This document shows positions 1-8,361 of a stretch of DNA of 31,730 nt, piece after piece. The stretch comes from JBCDGZ01 sp038750655 (GTDB lineage Bacteria > Bacteroidota > Bacteroidia > Chitinophagales > Saprospiraceae), in assembly GCA_038750655.1 (NCBI GenBank), contig JBCDGZ010000095.1, positions 1 to 31,730 on the forward strand. Reading direction: 5' to 3'. Position 1 is the first letter of the stretch. Each line of letters starts with the position of its first letter. Made by a program: the position numbers and the translations under genes. The notes under the pieces are model-generated. The model was given only the letters and a program-made list of their open reading frames with translations, did no database searches and was not told the origin of the DNA.

Positions 1-760
1 AACCTGAAATAGTAATAAAATGCGCAGCTTGAGGAATCAGACTGTATAAAGATGTTATATATACTATAAAATCATCATAAATGTTTCATTTTGTGCGGGT
101 TAATGCATTGTAAACCCTATTGGGGTAGGGGATATTGAGGAGAGTCAGAGGAAAATGCAGTCGTATTCCCAATATGGGAATACTTTCCCCGAGGGGGATT
201 AAATTTGAAATAACTATTTTGTAAGTAACTGATTTACAGAATGTTGCGTTGTTGGCACTAATTTTACATATAGTGTAGTAAATTAAGCATTTTAGAAGTA
301 AAATGCTCTAACCCAAACAAAAGACATAAGATTACTTTAGATGTCATGCCCATATGATAGTGGAAAGAGAAATATACTTTCTCTTTCCCTAATTTTGAAA
401 CGTAGGAAAATGTAGGAAGAAATCGATTTACACGTTTAATTGAATAAAGTGAAAATCTTCTGCGGTCTGAGATCCGTTTTTCTGATAATAAGGTTTAAAG
501 ATTATTTTGAAACAACTTAGATTTTAGAGAGAGCATTAAGCAAATAAGGTTGTCAAAAATTAATGATTTTGGTTAGAGTCAATCATCAAATAGCGTAAAG
601 CTCTTAATCAAGGAGATTATAGAATGGTTTACTCAATTTCAAAGATCTAATATCGTAGAAGAAATATCCAAATGGTTACTGCCGGTTTTAAATCCGGTAG
701 TACCATGAGGAGTTCTAAAAAGAAATACATCATGGATTAAAAATAGCTTTGGGGAAATAA
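1..760. other. AT-rich gene-free region with several hairpins
   Basis: No convincing protein-coding gene is visible on either strand. Several perfect inverted repeats stand out: 163-170 with 176-183 (8 bp), 286-294 with 299-307 (9 bp, GAAG loop), 362-371 with 379-388 (10 bp, A/G-rich arm followed by a T-containing tail) and 678-685 with 694-701 (8 bp with one G-T pair). Two tiny ORFs lie at 624-650 (8 aa, preceded by an AAGGAG-like purine run at 610-615) and 705-740 (11 aa, MRSSKKKYIMD). Neither has independent support. The region may be the end of a transcript entering from outside the window, a structured non-coding RNA, or decayed sequence. Confidence 0.4.
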
Positions 761-797
761 AGTCACTCCTTTTTAATTAAAGGGTGGCTTTTTTTAT
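761..797 (+). terminator. Rho-independent terminator upstream of the acetyltransferase gene
   Basis: The arm at 761-772 pairs with 779-789: about 11 bp with one bulged C and two G-T pairs. A run of T with one A follows (790-799). It reads on the plus strand and would end whatever transcript crosses 1-760 before the gene at 834. Confidence 0.6.
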
Positions 798-833
798 TTG
801 GGTAAATTGGTATTGCTACTTTTGTGAAAAAGG

Positions 834-1352
834 ATGATCAAAACGGCTCGCTTGCAATTGTGGGAATGTCAAAAAGTGCACTTCGAAGTGCTGATCCGTG
901 GCGATGATTGTTTTCAGCAAGAGTTTGGGCTGGAAGTTAGTCCTGACTTTGTGGAAGAGGATCATCGAGAGGTACTGGCCTACAGTTTGAAAAGGGTCCA
1001 AGAGGAGCCGCAGGCTCGCCGCTGGCTTTCCTACCTCTTCATCCACATCGCCGACCAAACCGTTATCGGAATGGGAGGCTACAAAGGCCCTCCCGACGAA
1101 CTCGGCCGTATCGAAATTGGCTACGGCATCGCCCCAGCCTACCGCAATCAAGGCTTCGCCACCGAAGCCGCCCGGGCCCTCCTCCTCGATGCCTTTACTG
1201 ATCCCGATGTCCAAACCATCTTCGCCCACACCCTGCCCGAGTCCAACGCCTCTAACCATATTCTCCGTAAAATCGGCATGCACCAGAGCGCCGTTCTGAA
1301 TGACCCGGAGGAAGGAGAAATTTGGCAATATCGGATAGATCGCCTAGAGTAG
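834..1352 (+). CDS. GNAT family N-acetyltransferase (RimJ/RimL-like)
   Basis: A 172-aa protein with the fold signature of GCN5-related acetyltransferases of the RimJ/RimL type. These transfer acetyl from acetyl-CoA to an amine, either a protein N-terminus or a small molecule. The pyrophosphate-binding loop is at residues 104-109 (RNQGFA, within the core Q/R-x-x-G-x-A/G pattern), preceded by the strand EIGYGIAPAYR and followed by a helix. The family's late segment (ESNASNHILRKIGM) is present near residue 140. Length is normal for the family. The substrate cannot be read from the sequence. A possible -7 box TACTTTTG lies at 817-824, which would give a very short leader. The gene ends one base before the convergent cmk stop codon. 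Confidence 0.85.
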   Translation: MIKTARLQLWECQKVHFEVLIRGDDCFQQEFGLEVSPDFVEEDHREVLAYSLKRVQEEPQARRWLSYLFIHIADQTVIGMGGYKGPPDELGRIEIGYGIAPAYRNQGFATEAARALLLDAFTDPDVQTIFAHTLPESNASNHILRKIGMHQSAVLNDPEEGEIWQYRIDRLE

Positions 1353-1353
1353 C

Positions 1354-2022
1354 CTAAAGGCGCACCTTCGCTAAAGCCAGCGCCATTTCGAATTGCTCTA
1401 TCGGATTCAGATTGCTGTTGTCGAGGATGACCGCATCACTAGCTCGCCGCAGCGGGCTATCCGTCCGGGTCGAGTCGATCCGGTCCCGCTCCTGCAAATT
1501 ATTTCTCACCTGCTCAATACTCGGAGTTAGCCCTTTGGCCAACAACTCCTTATAGCGACGTTGCGCTCTGATCTCAGGGTCCGCCGTCAAAAATATCTTC
1601 AACTCTGCATCCGGAAAAACAACCGTTCCAATATCGCGACCGTCCATGACAATGCCCTTATCCTTACCCATTGCTTGCTGCTGGGCAACCATTGCTCGTC
1701 GTACAGCGGAGATCGCCGCTACTGGGCTCACCCAATTAGCGACATACATCTTGCGAATCTCCGACTCAATATCTTCCCCGTTGAGCAAGGTATGGCCGCC
1801 TTCCTCCTGTGGACTGAATCGAATCTCGATCTGCTGCAACACCCGGTTAATGGACTCTGCATCTTCGAGCGCAATTTTATGTTCGAGAAAATAGTAGGTT
1901 ACCGCGCGGTACATCGCACCAGAGTCCAGATAGGTATAGTTCAGGGCATCGGCCAGTTGCCGAGCTAGTGTGCTCTTGCCGCAAGACGAGTAACCGTCAA
2001 TAGCAATGATTATCTTTTTCAA
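1354..2022 (-). CDS. cmk: Cytidylate kinase (CMP kinase)
   Basis: Cytidylate kinase (222 aa) phosphorylates CMP or dCMP with ATP in cytoplasmic pyrimidine nucleotide metabolism. The N-terminus carries the P-loop GYSSCGKST at residues 10-18. Downstream come LDSGAMYRAVT and the family motif MDGRDIGTVVFPDA, followed by the Arg-rich lid region (AQRRYKEL, RDRIDSTRTDSPL). Length and motif order are typical. The start codon is TTG: the codon at 2022-2020 reads TTG AAA AAG, an in-frame stop lies five codons upstream and no ATG lies between. The gene is convergent with the acetyltransferase gene with a one-base gap, so no dedicated terminator fits between them. Confidence 0.95.
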   Translation of the reverse strand: MKKIIIAIDGYSSCGKSTLARQLADALNYTYLDSGAMYRAVTYYFLEHKIALEDAESINRVLQQIEIRFSPQEEGGHTLLNGEDIESEIRKMYVANWVSPVAAISAVRRAMVAQQQAMGKDKGIVMDGRDIGTVVFPDAELKIFLTADPEIRAQRRYKELLAKGLTPSIEQVRNNLQERDRIDSTRTDSPLRRASDAVILDNSNLNPIEQFEMALALAKVRL

Positions 2023-2106
2023 ATGCCGTCGTATTTAAAGTCTTTTGACAATAATTAGAGAAGGGCTGTCTTTCGCGACGAAGATAATCAATACTCCTAA
2101 GGGGGC

Positions 2107-3618
2107 CTAGCGTAGGCGCTTAAGAATGAGGTTCCAGAGTTTTTCGTAGGGAATAACTTCCAGTTCTGAAATCATTCCACGGTAGAAAAAAGGCGTCTCA
2201 ATCAGTCGGTTGTAGTACTTGTCAACATTGCTGAGACTGTCTACTTGGTAGTCCGCCTTATTGAGTTGTTGGAGCAGGCGAATGAACTGAATGGCCCGGA
2301 AATATTCCTCCTTCTTTAGTTGTCGATTGGCGTAATTCTTTAGACGATCGATGCGCTCGACAACTGCGTTGTGGCCCTTTTTCTCCAAAAAGAAAAGGAT
2401 TTGTGCTACGACAAGGTGAACGGTGAAAATGCGTTGATCCTTGGGATAGAGAATTGGATCATTGAGGAAGCGGGAAGCGCGGAACGACTTGCGCCTTTGG
2501 GTCAGCAGAACGGGATTGGATGCGCCCTCACTTTCAATGATGTAGTTGAGATAGACATCATAAATCTTCCACTTCTCTCGGGTCAACAGCGGCAACTTCT
2601 TGAATTTAGTATTATTGAACGCCTTATTGTAAATGGCCAGGGCATTGATGTAATTATCGGTATGAATGGCTAGCAAGAGATAGTACTCCATGAAGGTGAA
2701 CCAGGTCTCACTCCCCGCAGGAAAAGACTGTAGACATTTTTCGGCATTGATCTTACCGTTCTTCCAATCCCGCAGGTGCAGATAGGCCGACATTTTTTTG
2801 AGCTGGAAAGTAGCCAGCTTATCATCCTGATAATAGAGCGGATTCTCTTCTATATATGCCTCTGCTTTATTACAAACTTCCAGCATCGCCTCAAAATCGT
2901 GCAGCATTTCGTAGCGATAGGCCCATACGAGGTACATATTATAGACGACGATGGGCGAATCGTAAACCTCCGAAAGGCCTACCAGGGCGTCACAGTAAGT
3001 ATCAATCCTTTCCTTGAGATCAATATTTTTGGAGGCAGGCTTATGGTAATTCATAATTACCCTTTGGTACAACTCCTCTGAGCGAATTTCAGCATCTAGT
3101 ACGTTTTGGTACTGCTTGCTGTACTGATCGTAGGTCTCGTAGTTCTTTTCATCGGCAATACTGGCCGAATAGCGGCGCAGGATACGAGAGCAGTTGACGA
3201 TGACATCGGCAAATTTGAACTTGAGGGCAATCATCAGGATTTGACGAGCAAGGGCCGAGGCCGTATGCTGGGCATTATTGGAAAGCAAAATCTTAACCAG
3301 TGTCCAATCTTTATTACACGAGTAATAGGCCCGATCATAGTTGGAAGTCGAAGGCAGGTTGACATCCAAAAAGAAGAGGGTATTGAGTAGGCGCTTGCGA
3401 AATCTTGATTTGAGCTGTCGATATTTATCATCAGTAGGGCTGCAGCTGTAAAGATAGGAGGCGGCATCCCGATCATTTTTAAACTTTCCGGCCATCAGGG
3501 CCTCATAAAACTCATTGAACTTGCTGTTCTTATGCTTGAGTGAGTGATCATCAAAGATTTCAATCTTTCTGACCTTCTTCTTCGTTACAATCTTTGATAT
3601 TTCAATAAGGTTTTTCAT
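2107..3618 (-). CDS. Hypothetical helical-repeat (TPR-like) protein
   Basis: A 503-aa cytoplasmic protein with no signal peptide or membrane segment. I do not recognise a named family. It is almost entirely helical and rich in Tyr, Leu and Lys. Spaced patterns such as A-x-x-x-Y-x-x-A in the middle (around residues 230-330, for example EMLHDFEAMLEVCNKAEAYIEENPLYY and DNYINALAIYNKAFNN) look like degenerate TPR helices. A basic N-terminus (KKKVRKIE) and a block of basic residues near 80-95 (KSRFRKRLLN) are visible. A scaffold or protein-interaction role is possible, but the function is unknown. It starts at ATG and stands alone between cmk and a 500-bp gap. Confidence 0.8.
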   Translation of the reverse strand: MKNLIEISKIVTKKKVRKIEIFDDHSLKHKNSKFNEFYEALMAGKFKNDRDAASYLYSCSPTDDKYRQLKSRFRKRLLNTLFFLDVNLPSTSNYDRAYYSCNKDWTLVKILLSNNAQHTASALARQILMIALKFKFADVIVNCSRILRRYSASIADEKNYETYDQYSKQYQNVLDAEIRSEELYQRVIMNYHKPASKNIDLKERIDTYCDALVGLSEVYDSPIVVYNMYLVWAYRYEMLHDFEAMLEVCNKAEAYIEENPLYYQDDKLATFQLKKMSAYLHLRDWKNGKINAEKCLQSFPAGSETWFTFMEYYLLLAIHTDNYINALAIYNKAFNNTKFKKLPLLTREKWKIYDVYLNYIIESEGASNPVLLTQRRKSFRASRFLNDPILYPKDQRIFTVHLVVAQILFFLEKKGHNAVVERIDRLKNYANRQLKKEEYFRAIQFIRLLQQLNKADYQVDSLSNVDKYYNRLIETPFFYRGMISELEVIPYEKLWNLILKRLR

Positions 3619-4130
3619 ATAATCGGCTTATAGAAGTATTTTGTAGACTTGTAAAATTATAAAAATACCGAGTAATTAAGAAAAATAGATGTCACAAATC
3701 TATGCAGTAGGAGTATACGGCCCAAAAGAAAGCCTTGTTGCGGAATGAAATGGAGAATTTAGCGGAAAATGAAATTAGTGAAATGTGTAATGCATTAGCA
3801 ATTTAAAGCGATGTGTTTATATAAAAAGATAAAAATAATGTCATTATAATATCGCTTTTTACAAGATGGAATAGCGTATTAGTACAAGCAATTTTTTACT
3901 ATAAAAATAAAACTAAAGCGAAGGAATAACTAGGGATATTGTGACGGGCGATTTTGATAAGGAAGTATAAAAACGAGCTGAAGCATAATGAGTCATTCGG
4001 CGTACTAAAGCCGATTAATCCTATTGATTTGTAAATTATCTGTAGCGGCTAGTTGATGCTCAGATACTGCGGGGGCCTTTCAGAAGGCTCGAATGACTCA
4101 CTAGAGGGATGATTTTAGTATAGGTATAAT
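3619..4130. other. 512-bp AT-rich intergenic region with a long inverted repeat
   Basis: No credible gene is visible. Short ORFs exist, such as 19 aa from the ATG at 3689, without supporting features. The main structure is an 11-bp perfect inverted repeat, 3989-3999 with 4090-4100 (TGAGTCATTCG and its complement), enclosing about 90 bases. Inside are smaller hairpins at 3997-4001/4010-4014 and 4075-4079/4084-4088 (loop TCAG). It lies just downstream of the DUF2795 gene on the minus strand and could be its structured 3' end or a separate small RNA. Confidence 0.4.
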
Positions 4131-4352
4131 CTAATATTCATCTTCGTTGAAGAAGAAGTCATCTTTCCGGGGATAGTCCGGCCATATATCTTCTATGGTT
4201 TCATAAACCTCCCCTTCATCTTCCATAGCCTGTAAGTTCTCAATGACTTCTAACGGTGCCCCCGAACGAATAGCGTAGTCGATCAATTCGTCGCGGGTAG
4301 CAGGCCATGGCGCTTCTTCGAGATGGGAGGCCAATTCAAGTGTCCAATACAT
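4131..4352 (-). CDS. DUF2795 domain-containing small protein
   Basis: A 73-aa protein matching the DUF2795 type. The core reads APWPATRDELIDYAIRSGAP followed by EVIENLQAM and a tail of acidic and aromatic residues (DFFFNEDEY). In other members of this family the protein is a short helical domain with W-P-A-T and D-(YF)A sequences; its biochemical role is not known. The start is ATG at 4352. The gene is transcribed alone, with 244 bases upstream (to 4596) and the inverted repeat at 3989-4100 just downstream. Confidence 0.8.
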   Translation of the reverse strand: MYWTLELASHLEEAPWPATRDELIDYAIRSGAPLEVIENLQAMEDEGEVYETIEDIWPDYPRKDDFFFNEDEY

Positions 4353-4596
4353 AAGTTAATTTGTTGTTTAACGAGTCGAATAAAAAAAACAACGATAAAA
4401 AAAAAAGTTTCGTATCAGATCATTAGTACAATGCCCCTTTTTCGGCAAAAGTAATAAACTTAATCTACAGAAACAAGCCTGTTTTATAGATTTTGGAAAT
4501 CAAAAATCAGACCACCTTCGTCTTATTTTATTCAGCAGAATTATTGGGTGTTTATATGTGTAAATAATTGATTATTAGTTTTTTATATCTAAGTCG

Positions 4597-5778
4597 TCAG
4601 GGCTGTTCCAGGATTTCGAACCGTTGATCCTGAAACTCTTTGGGGGCATAGCCGATGTCATTTGAATATTTAGGGCCAGTGGGATCACAAATATAGTAGT
4701 TGCGCCCCTCGTAAAGGATGGGCTGTCCACTAATCGGTGTATCGGGGCCCACCGCAACCGTCAGGTGGTCGGCAAAGGCAATGATGATCATAGGGAGGTG
4801 CAGCAGCTCCTGCACAACGGAGTAGAAAAGCACTGAGCGATCTTCACAGTCGGAGTAGGGGTAGTGAAAGACCTCTTCTGCGATCATAGGCTTACTGTAG
4901 CCGAAGTGCTCTTGATCTTCTTTGTAGTGAAAAGCCGAGCGGGTGAAGGAGGCTAAGATTTCCAGACTTTCCTGCACCGGGCGATCTTTGATGATTTGGC
5001 GAAGCTGGGGGAGCAGTGATTGGCGGAGGCTCTCTGACATTGGCACTTCGAAATACCGCTGCTCGGCGAAGATCGGGTAGTTCTTCATTACCTCACAAAT
5101 CGTTCGATCGGTATTGATTTTTATGGAAAAATGCTCTTCTCGGCAGTTGAAGGCTAAGACTTTTTCCTGAGGGCGAGGTTGGAGGCTGGGGAGCTGTTGC
5201 AGGGCAAAAGAGAATGGCTTCCCGCCGGAATTGGCTACAAAGCTCAGCATATTCAATGCTATTCCCGTTTGTTCCATCGGATGATGGATACTGCTAAGGT
5301 TGATGAATTTGCGGCCATCGGATTCAATCATCGGAGTCTCAAATATATCCTCTTCGGAATAGGCGTAGAGGTAGGCCTGTTGCTGATGATAGGTTAGTCG
5401 GGTATCATACCCCAGTTTAGAGAGCAAAAACCAGCAGAACAGGGTTTGCTGTGCCCTTGGCTGATGCTCCAGCAGCTGCTGTGCAGTAGTATGGATCAGC
5501 TCGTAATACAGCCAATCATTCAGTTGGAGTTGTTCTTGGATTCGCCCCAGGCTGTTGAGTAAATTCTGGTAGGGGCGAGATTCCATTTGATTATAATAGG
5601 CCCAAATACTACTTTCATCCATCGTAATAACGGCGTCACTGAGTAATGCTGTCTCAAGAGTCAGATCAATAGTTTCCGAGTAAAAGCGCAGCTTTATCGT
5701 CGTCGTAGCTATAGGTCCTGCTAATACCGCAGTAGCAACAGAGAGCCAACAAATGAAGGATAGAAAGTAAGGAGTCAT
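4597..5778 (-). CDS. Exported transglutaminase-like protein
   Basis: A 393-aa protein with an N-terminal signal peptide (hydrophobic stretch in the first 21 residues, ending near VLAG). The C-terminal third resembles the transglutaminase-like (cysteine protease-like) core. A Cys in YPYSDCEDRSVLF (about residue 310) is followed by a His in FADHLTVAV (about 337) and an Asp in YICDPTGP (about 364), which is the Cys-His-Asp order of the family. The N-terminal two thirds form no domain I recognise. It starts one base after the queA stop codon, so the two are probably co-transcribed, although no functional link to queuosine is evident. Whether it hydrolyses or crosslinks peptides is unknown. Confidence 0.7.
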   Translation of the reverse strand: MTPYFLSFICWLSVATAVLAGPIATTTIKLRFYSETIDLTLETALLSDAVITMDESSIWAYYNQMESRPYQNLLNSLGRIQEQLQLNDWLYYELIHTTAQQLLEHQPRAQQTLFCWFLLSKLGYDTRLTYHQQQAYLYAYSEEDIFETPMIESDGRKFINLSSIHHPMEQTGIALNMLSFVANSGGKPFSFALQQLPSLQPRPQEKVLAFNCREEHFSIKINTDRTICEVMKNYPIFAEQRYFEVPMSESLRQSLLPQLRQIIKDRPVQESLEILASFTRSAFHYKEDQEHFGYSKPMIAEEVFHYPYSDCEDRSVLFYSVVQELLHLPMIIIAFADHLTVAVGPDTPISGQPILYEGRNYYICDPTGPKYSNDIGYAPKEFQDQRFEILEQP

Positions 5779-5779
5779 G

Positions 5780-6844
5780 CTATAGGATCAACATCGCATC
5801 ACCGTAGCTAAAGAAGCGGTATTTTTCCTTCACCGCCTGGTCGTAAGCCTCCATAATCAGATCGTAGCCACCGAAGGCACTCACCATGATGAGCAAGCTC
5901 GATTTGGGCAGATGCAAATTGGTGATCATTGAATTGGCAATGTTGAACTCGTAGGGAGGGTAGATAAACTTGTTGGTCCATCCTTCCGCATCTTTCAATA
6001 AGCCCTCTGCCGACACGGCAGATTCGATGGAGCGCATAGACGTAGTACCGACTGCGCAAACTCGCTGCTTGCCCTTCTTGCTTTTGTTGACTTTTCCGAC
6101 GGCATCCGAAGAAATACGGAAGTACTCGGCATCCATTTTATGCTTGGAAAGGTCTTCCACATCAATGCTTCTGAAGGTACCCAGGCCTACGTGCAGGGTG
6201 ATTTCGGCAAAGTCGATGCCTTTGATTTCCAGGCGCTTGAGCAGCTCGCGGCTAAAGTGCAGGCCAGCGGTGGGTGCAGCCACTGCGCCGATTTCCTTGG
6301 CATAAACCGTCTGGTAGCGTTCCTTATCAATGGCTTCGGCCTTACGGGTAATGTATTTGGGAAGGGGCGTATTGCCCAGATAACTCAATTCGTTTTGGAA
6401 TTCTTCATCTGTACCATCGTACAAAAAGCGGATCGTACGACCACGGGAGGTCGTATTGTCGACAACCTCAGCAATCAAAATATCATTTTCGTCCTTATCA
6501 CTGAAATAGAGCTTATTGCCCACTCTGATCTTACGCGCCGGATCAACCAACACATCCCAGAGCCGCATTTCGTTGTTCAGTTCTCTGAGCAAGAAGACCT
6601 CAATATTAGCCCCCGTCTTTTCCTTACGGCCGTAGAGACGAGCCGGAAAGACCTTGGTGTTATTGAAAATCATGGTATCTCCGTCATCAAAATAATCCAG
6701 TAAATCCTTAAAGATGCGATGTTCGATCTTTCCCGTATCGCGGTGAATGACCATCAAACGGGATTCATCTCTATTATCCATTGGATATTGTGCTACTAAT
6801 TCTTTTGGCAGTTCGAAAGTGAATTGTGAAAGCTTCGTTCTCAT
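5780..6844 (-). CDS. queA: S-adenosylmethionine:tRNA ribosyltransferase-isomerase
   Basis: QueA (354 aa) transfers and isomerises the ribosyl group of S-adenosylmethionine onto preQ1-modified tRNA to give epoxyqueuosine in the anticodon wobble position. Recognisable blocks are ELVAQYPMDNRDESRLMV near the N-terminus, FNNTKVFPARLYGRKEKTG, the central AAPTAGLHFSRELL, ITLHVGLGTFRS and the late TNLHLPKSSLLIMVSAFGG. The length is as expected. The gene begins at ATG and is followed after one base by the transglutaminase-like gene. A possible promoter lies at 6890-6917. Confidence 0.97.
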   Translation of the reverse strand: MRTKLSQFTFELPKELVAQYPMDNRDESRLMVIHRDTGKIEHRIFKDLLDYFDDGDTMIFNNTKVFPARLYGRKEKTGANIEVFLLRELNNEMRLWDVLVDPARKIRVGNKLYFSDKDENDILIAEVVDNTTSRGRTIRFLYDGTDEEFQNELSYLGNTPLPKYITRKAEAIDKERYQTVYAKEIGAVAAPTAGLHFSRELLKRLEIKGIDFAEITLHVGLGTFRSIDVEDLSKHKMDAEYFRISSDAVGKVNKSKKGKQRVCAVGTTSMRSIESAVSAEGLLKDAEGWTNKFIYPPYEFNIANSMITNLHLPKSSLLIMVSAFGGYDLIMEAYDQAVKEKYRFFSYGDAMLIL

Positions 6845-6889
6845 ATAAAATTATGTCCGATTTTTGAAGAGTGACCTGCGAAGGTAATA

Positions 6890-6917
6890 ATTATACTATA
6901 CAAAAAAGAATTGACAA
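6890..6917 (-). promoter_or_regulatory. Possible promoter of queA
   Basis: Read on the minus strand, TTGTCA (6917-6912) is separated by 16 bases from TATAAT (6895-6890), about 45 bases before the queA start codon. This resembles a sigma-70-type promoter rather than the usual Bacteroidota TTG/TAnnTTTG arrangement, so the call is tentative. Confidence 0.35.
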
Positions 6918-7090
6918 TTGTTTCGTTTTTTTGTTGTCATTAATTTACGATTTCTCTCCCTTGTGCATTATGGTTCTATTGGCAGATGAAAAGCCCTGAT
7001 TAATCGAAATTGAGCCTGGAAAAGGGAATATTTTGCTAGATTCGTAGCGTCAATCTAACGTTTGCCTGTCTACACAGATCGCACACAACT

Positions 7091-8350
7091 ATGGTAACTT
7101 TCATTAAAGTTCTGAACGAAAGCATTTCTCAAGCTCTGCAGCAGCTGTTTGGAAATAAGCTGCGCAGCTTTCTATCGCTTCTGGGCATTACCATCGGTAT
7201 CTTCTGTATCATCGGCGTACAAGCGGCGGTCGATTCTTTAGAGGATAATATTCGCGGGAGCTTCGAACAATTGGGCAGTGATGTGCTCTACATCTCTAAA
7301 TTTCCCTGGGCTGATGGCACCGAAGCAGAATTTATTCGCTGGATGCGTCGCCCCAACCCTAGCCTCGATGATTATCGAGTCCTTAAAAAAAGGGTCAGTT
7401 ATGCCGAAAATATGTCCTTTTATGTCTTCACCGGGGGGAGTACCGTCAAATACCGCTCTTCAAGTGTCGATCGAGTCATGGCAATGGGGGCTTCCTTCGA
7501 ATACGCGGATATGTTCGACCTTAAGTTTGACAAAGGGCGCTATTTTTCTCAGCAAGAATACCGCTATGGAGCAAACAAGTGCATCATTGGTCATACGGTA
7601 GCCATCGAGCTATTTGGAAGTATCGAGCCTGTTGGCAAATACATCAACCTCAAGGGGCGTAAGATGGAAGTCATCGGGGTACTCGAAAAATCGGGGGAGG
7701 ACCTCGTCGGTATCATGGACTTCGACGATCGGCTCATCATGCCGCTGGAGCTGGCCCGTAAATTCATCAACTTCAGAACCAACGCGGCCTTTCAGAATGC
7801 CTTTCTGGCGGTCAAAGCTGCCGAAGGGGTGCCGCTGGAGCAGCTCAACGATGAGGTGACCGGTATTCTGCGCAGCCAACGGCGACTCAAGCCCCGCCAG
7901 GAAGACAACTTCGCCATTAATGAATTATCTATGCTCACCAAAGCCTTCGACATTTTCTTTGGTACACTCAGTACCATCGGGATATTTATTGGAGGTTTTG
8001 CCATCCTAGTCGGCGTTTTTAGCGTTGCCAATATCATGTTTGTTTCTGTAAAAGAGCGGACCAGCATTATCGGAATTAAAAAAGCGCTGGGGGCCAAACG
8101 CTACATCCTGCTGCTCGAATTTTTGGTCGAATCGATCATTCTCTGCATCATCGGCGGCGTACTCGGCCTGGGCCTGGTGACCCTTACCGTCTCCGCCATC
8201 TCTGCAGCCATCGACTTTGACATCTATCTCTCTCAAGGCAATATCATCAGAGGCGTACTGCTTTCTGTAGTCATCGGTATTTTTTCCGGAATCATCCCTG
8301 CCATCCAAGCTGCCCGTATGGATCCAGTGGAGGCCATACGAAGCAAGTAA
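7091..8350 (+). CDS. ABC transporter permease (MacB/FtsX type)
   Basis: A 419-aa inner-membrane permease with the MacB-like plan. A short cytoplasmic N-terminus is followed by a first membrane segment at about residues 28-48 (FLSLLGITIGIFCIIGVQAAV). A large periplasmic domain follows (about 50-285), then three more membrane segments in the FtsX domain. The tail ARMDPVEAIRSK is typical of this family. Such permeases pair with a separate ATPase and usually couple ATP hydrolysis to periplasmic movement (export of lipids, peptides or macrolides) rather than classical transport. No ATPase gene is adjacent, so the partner must lie elsewhere. The next gene follows after 11 bases, indicating one transcript. 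Confidence 0.93.
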   Translation: MVTFIKVLNESISQALQQLFGNKLRSFLSLLGITIGIFCIIGVQAAVDSLEDNIRGSFEQLGSDVLYISKFPWADGTEAEFIRWMRRPNPSLDDYRVLKKRVSYAENMSFYVFTGGSTVKYRSSSVDRVMAMGASFEYADMFDLKFDKGRYFSQQEYRYGANKCIIGHTVAIELFGSIEPVGKYINLKGRKMEVIGVLEKSGEDLVGIMDFDDRLIMPLELARKFINFRTNAAFQNAFLAVKAAEGVPLEQLNDEVTGILRSQRRLKPRQEDNFAINELSMLTKAFDIFFGTLSTIGIFIGGFAILVGVFSVANIMFVSVKERTSIIGIKKALGAKRYILLLEFLVESIILCIIGGVLGLGLVTLTVSAISAAIDFDIYLSQGNIIRGVLLSVVIGIFSGIIPAIQAARMDPVEAIRSK

Positions 8351-8361
8351 TCCCTGGTACT

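Noticed and set aside
3989..4100. Inverted repeat as an integron attC site
   Set aside because: No attC core sites and no integrase or cassette genes nearby.
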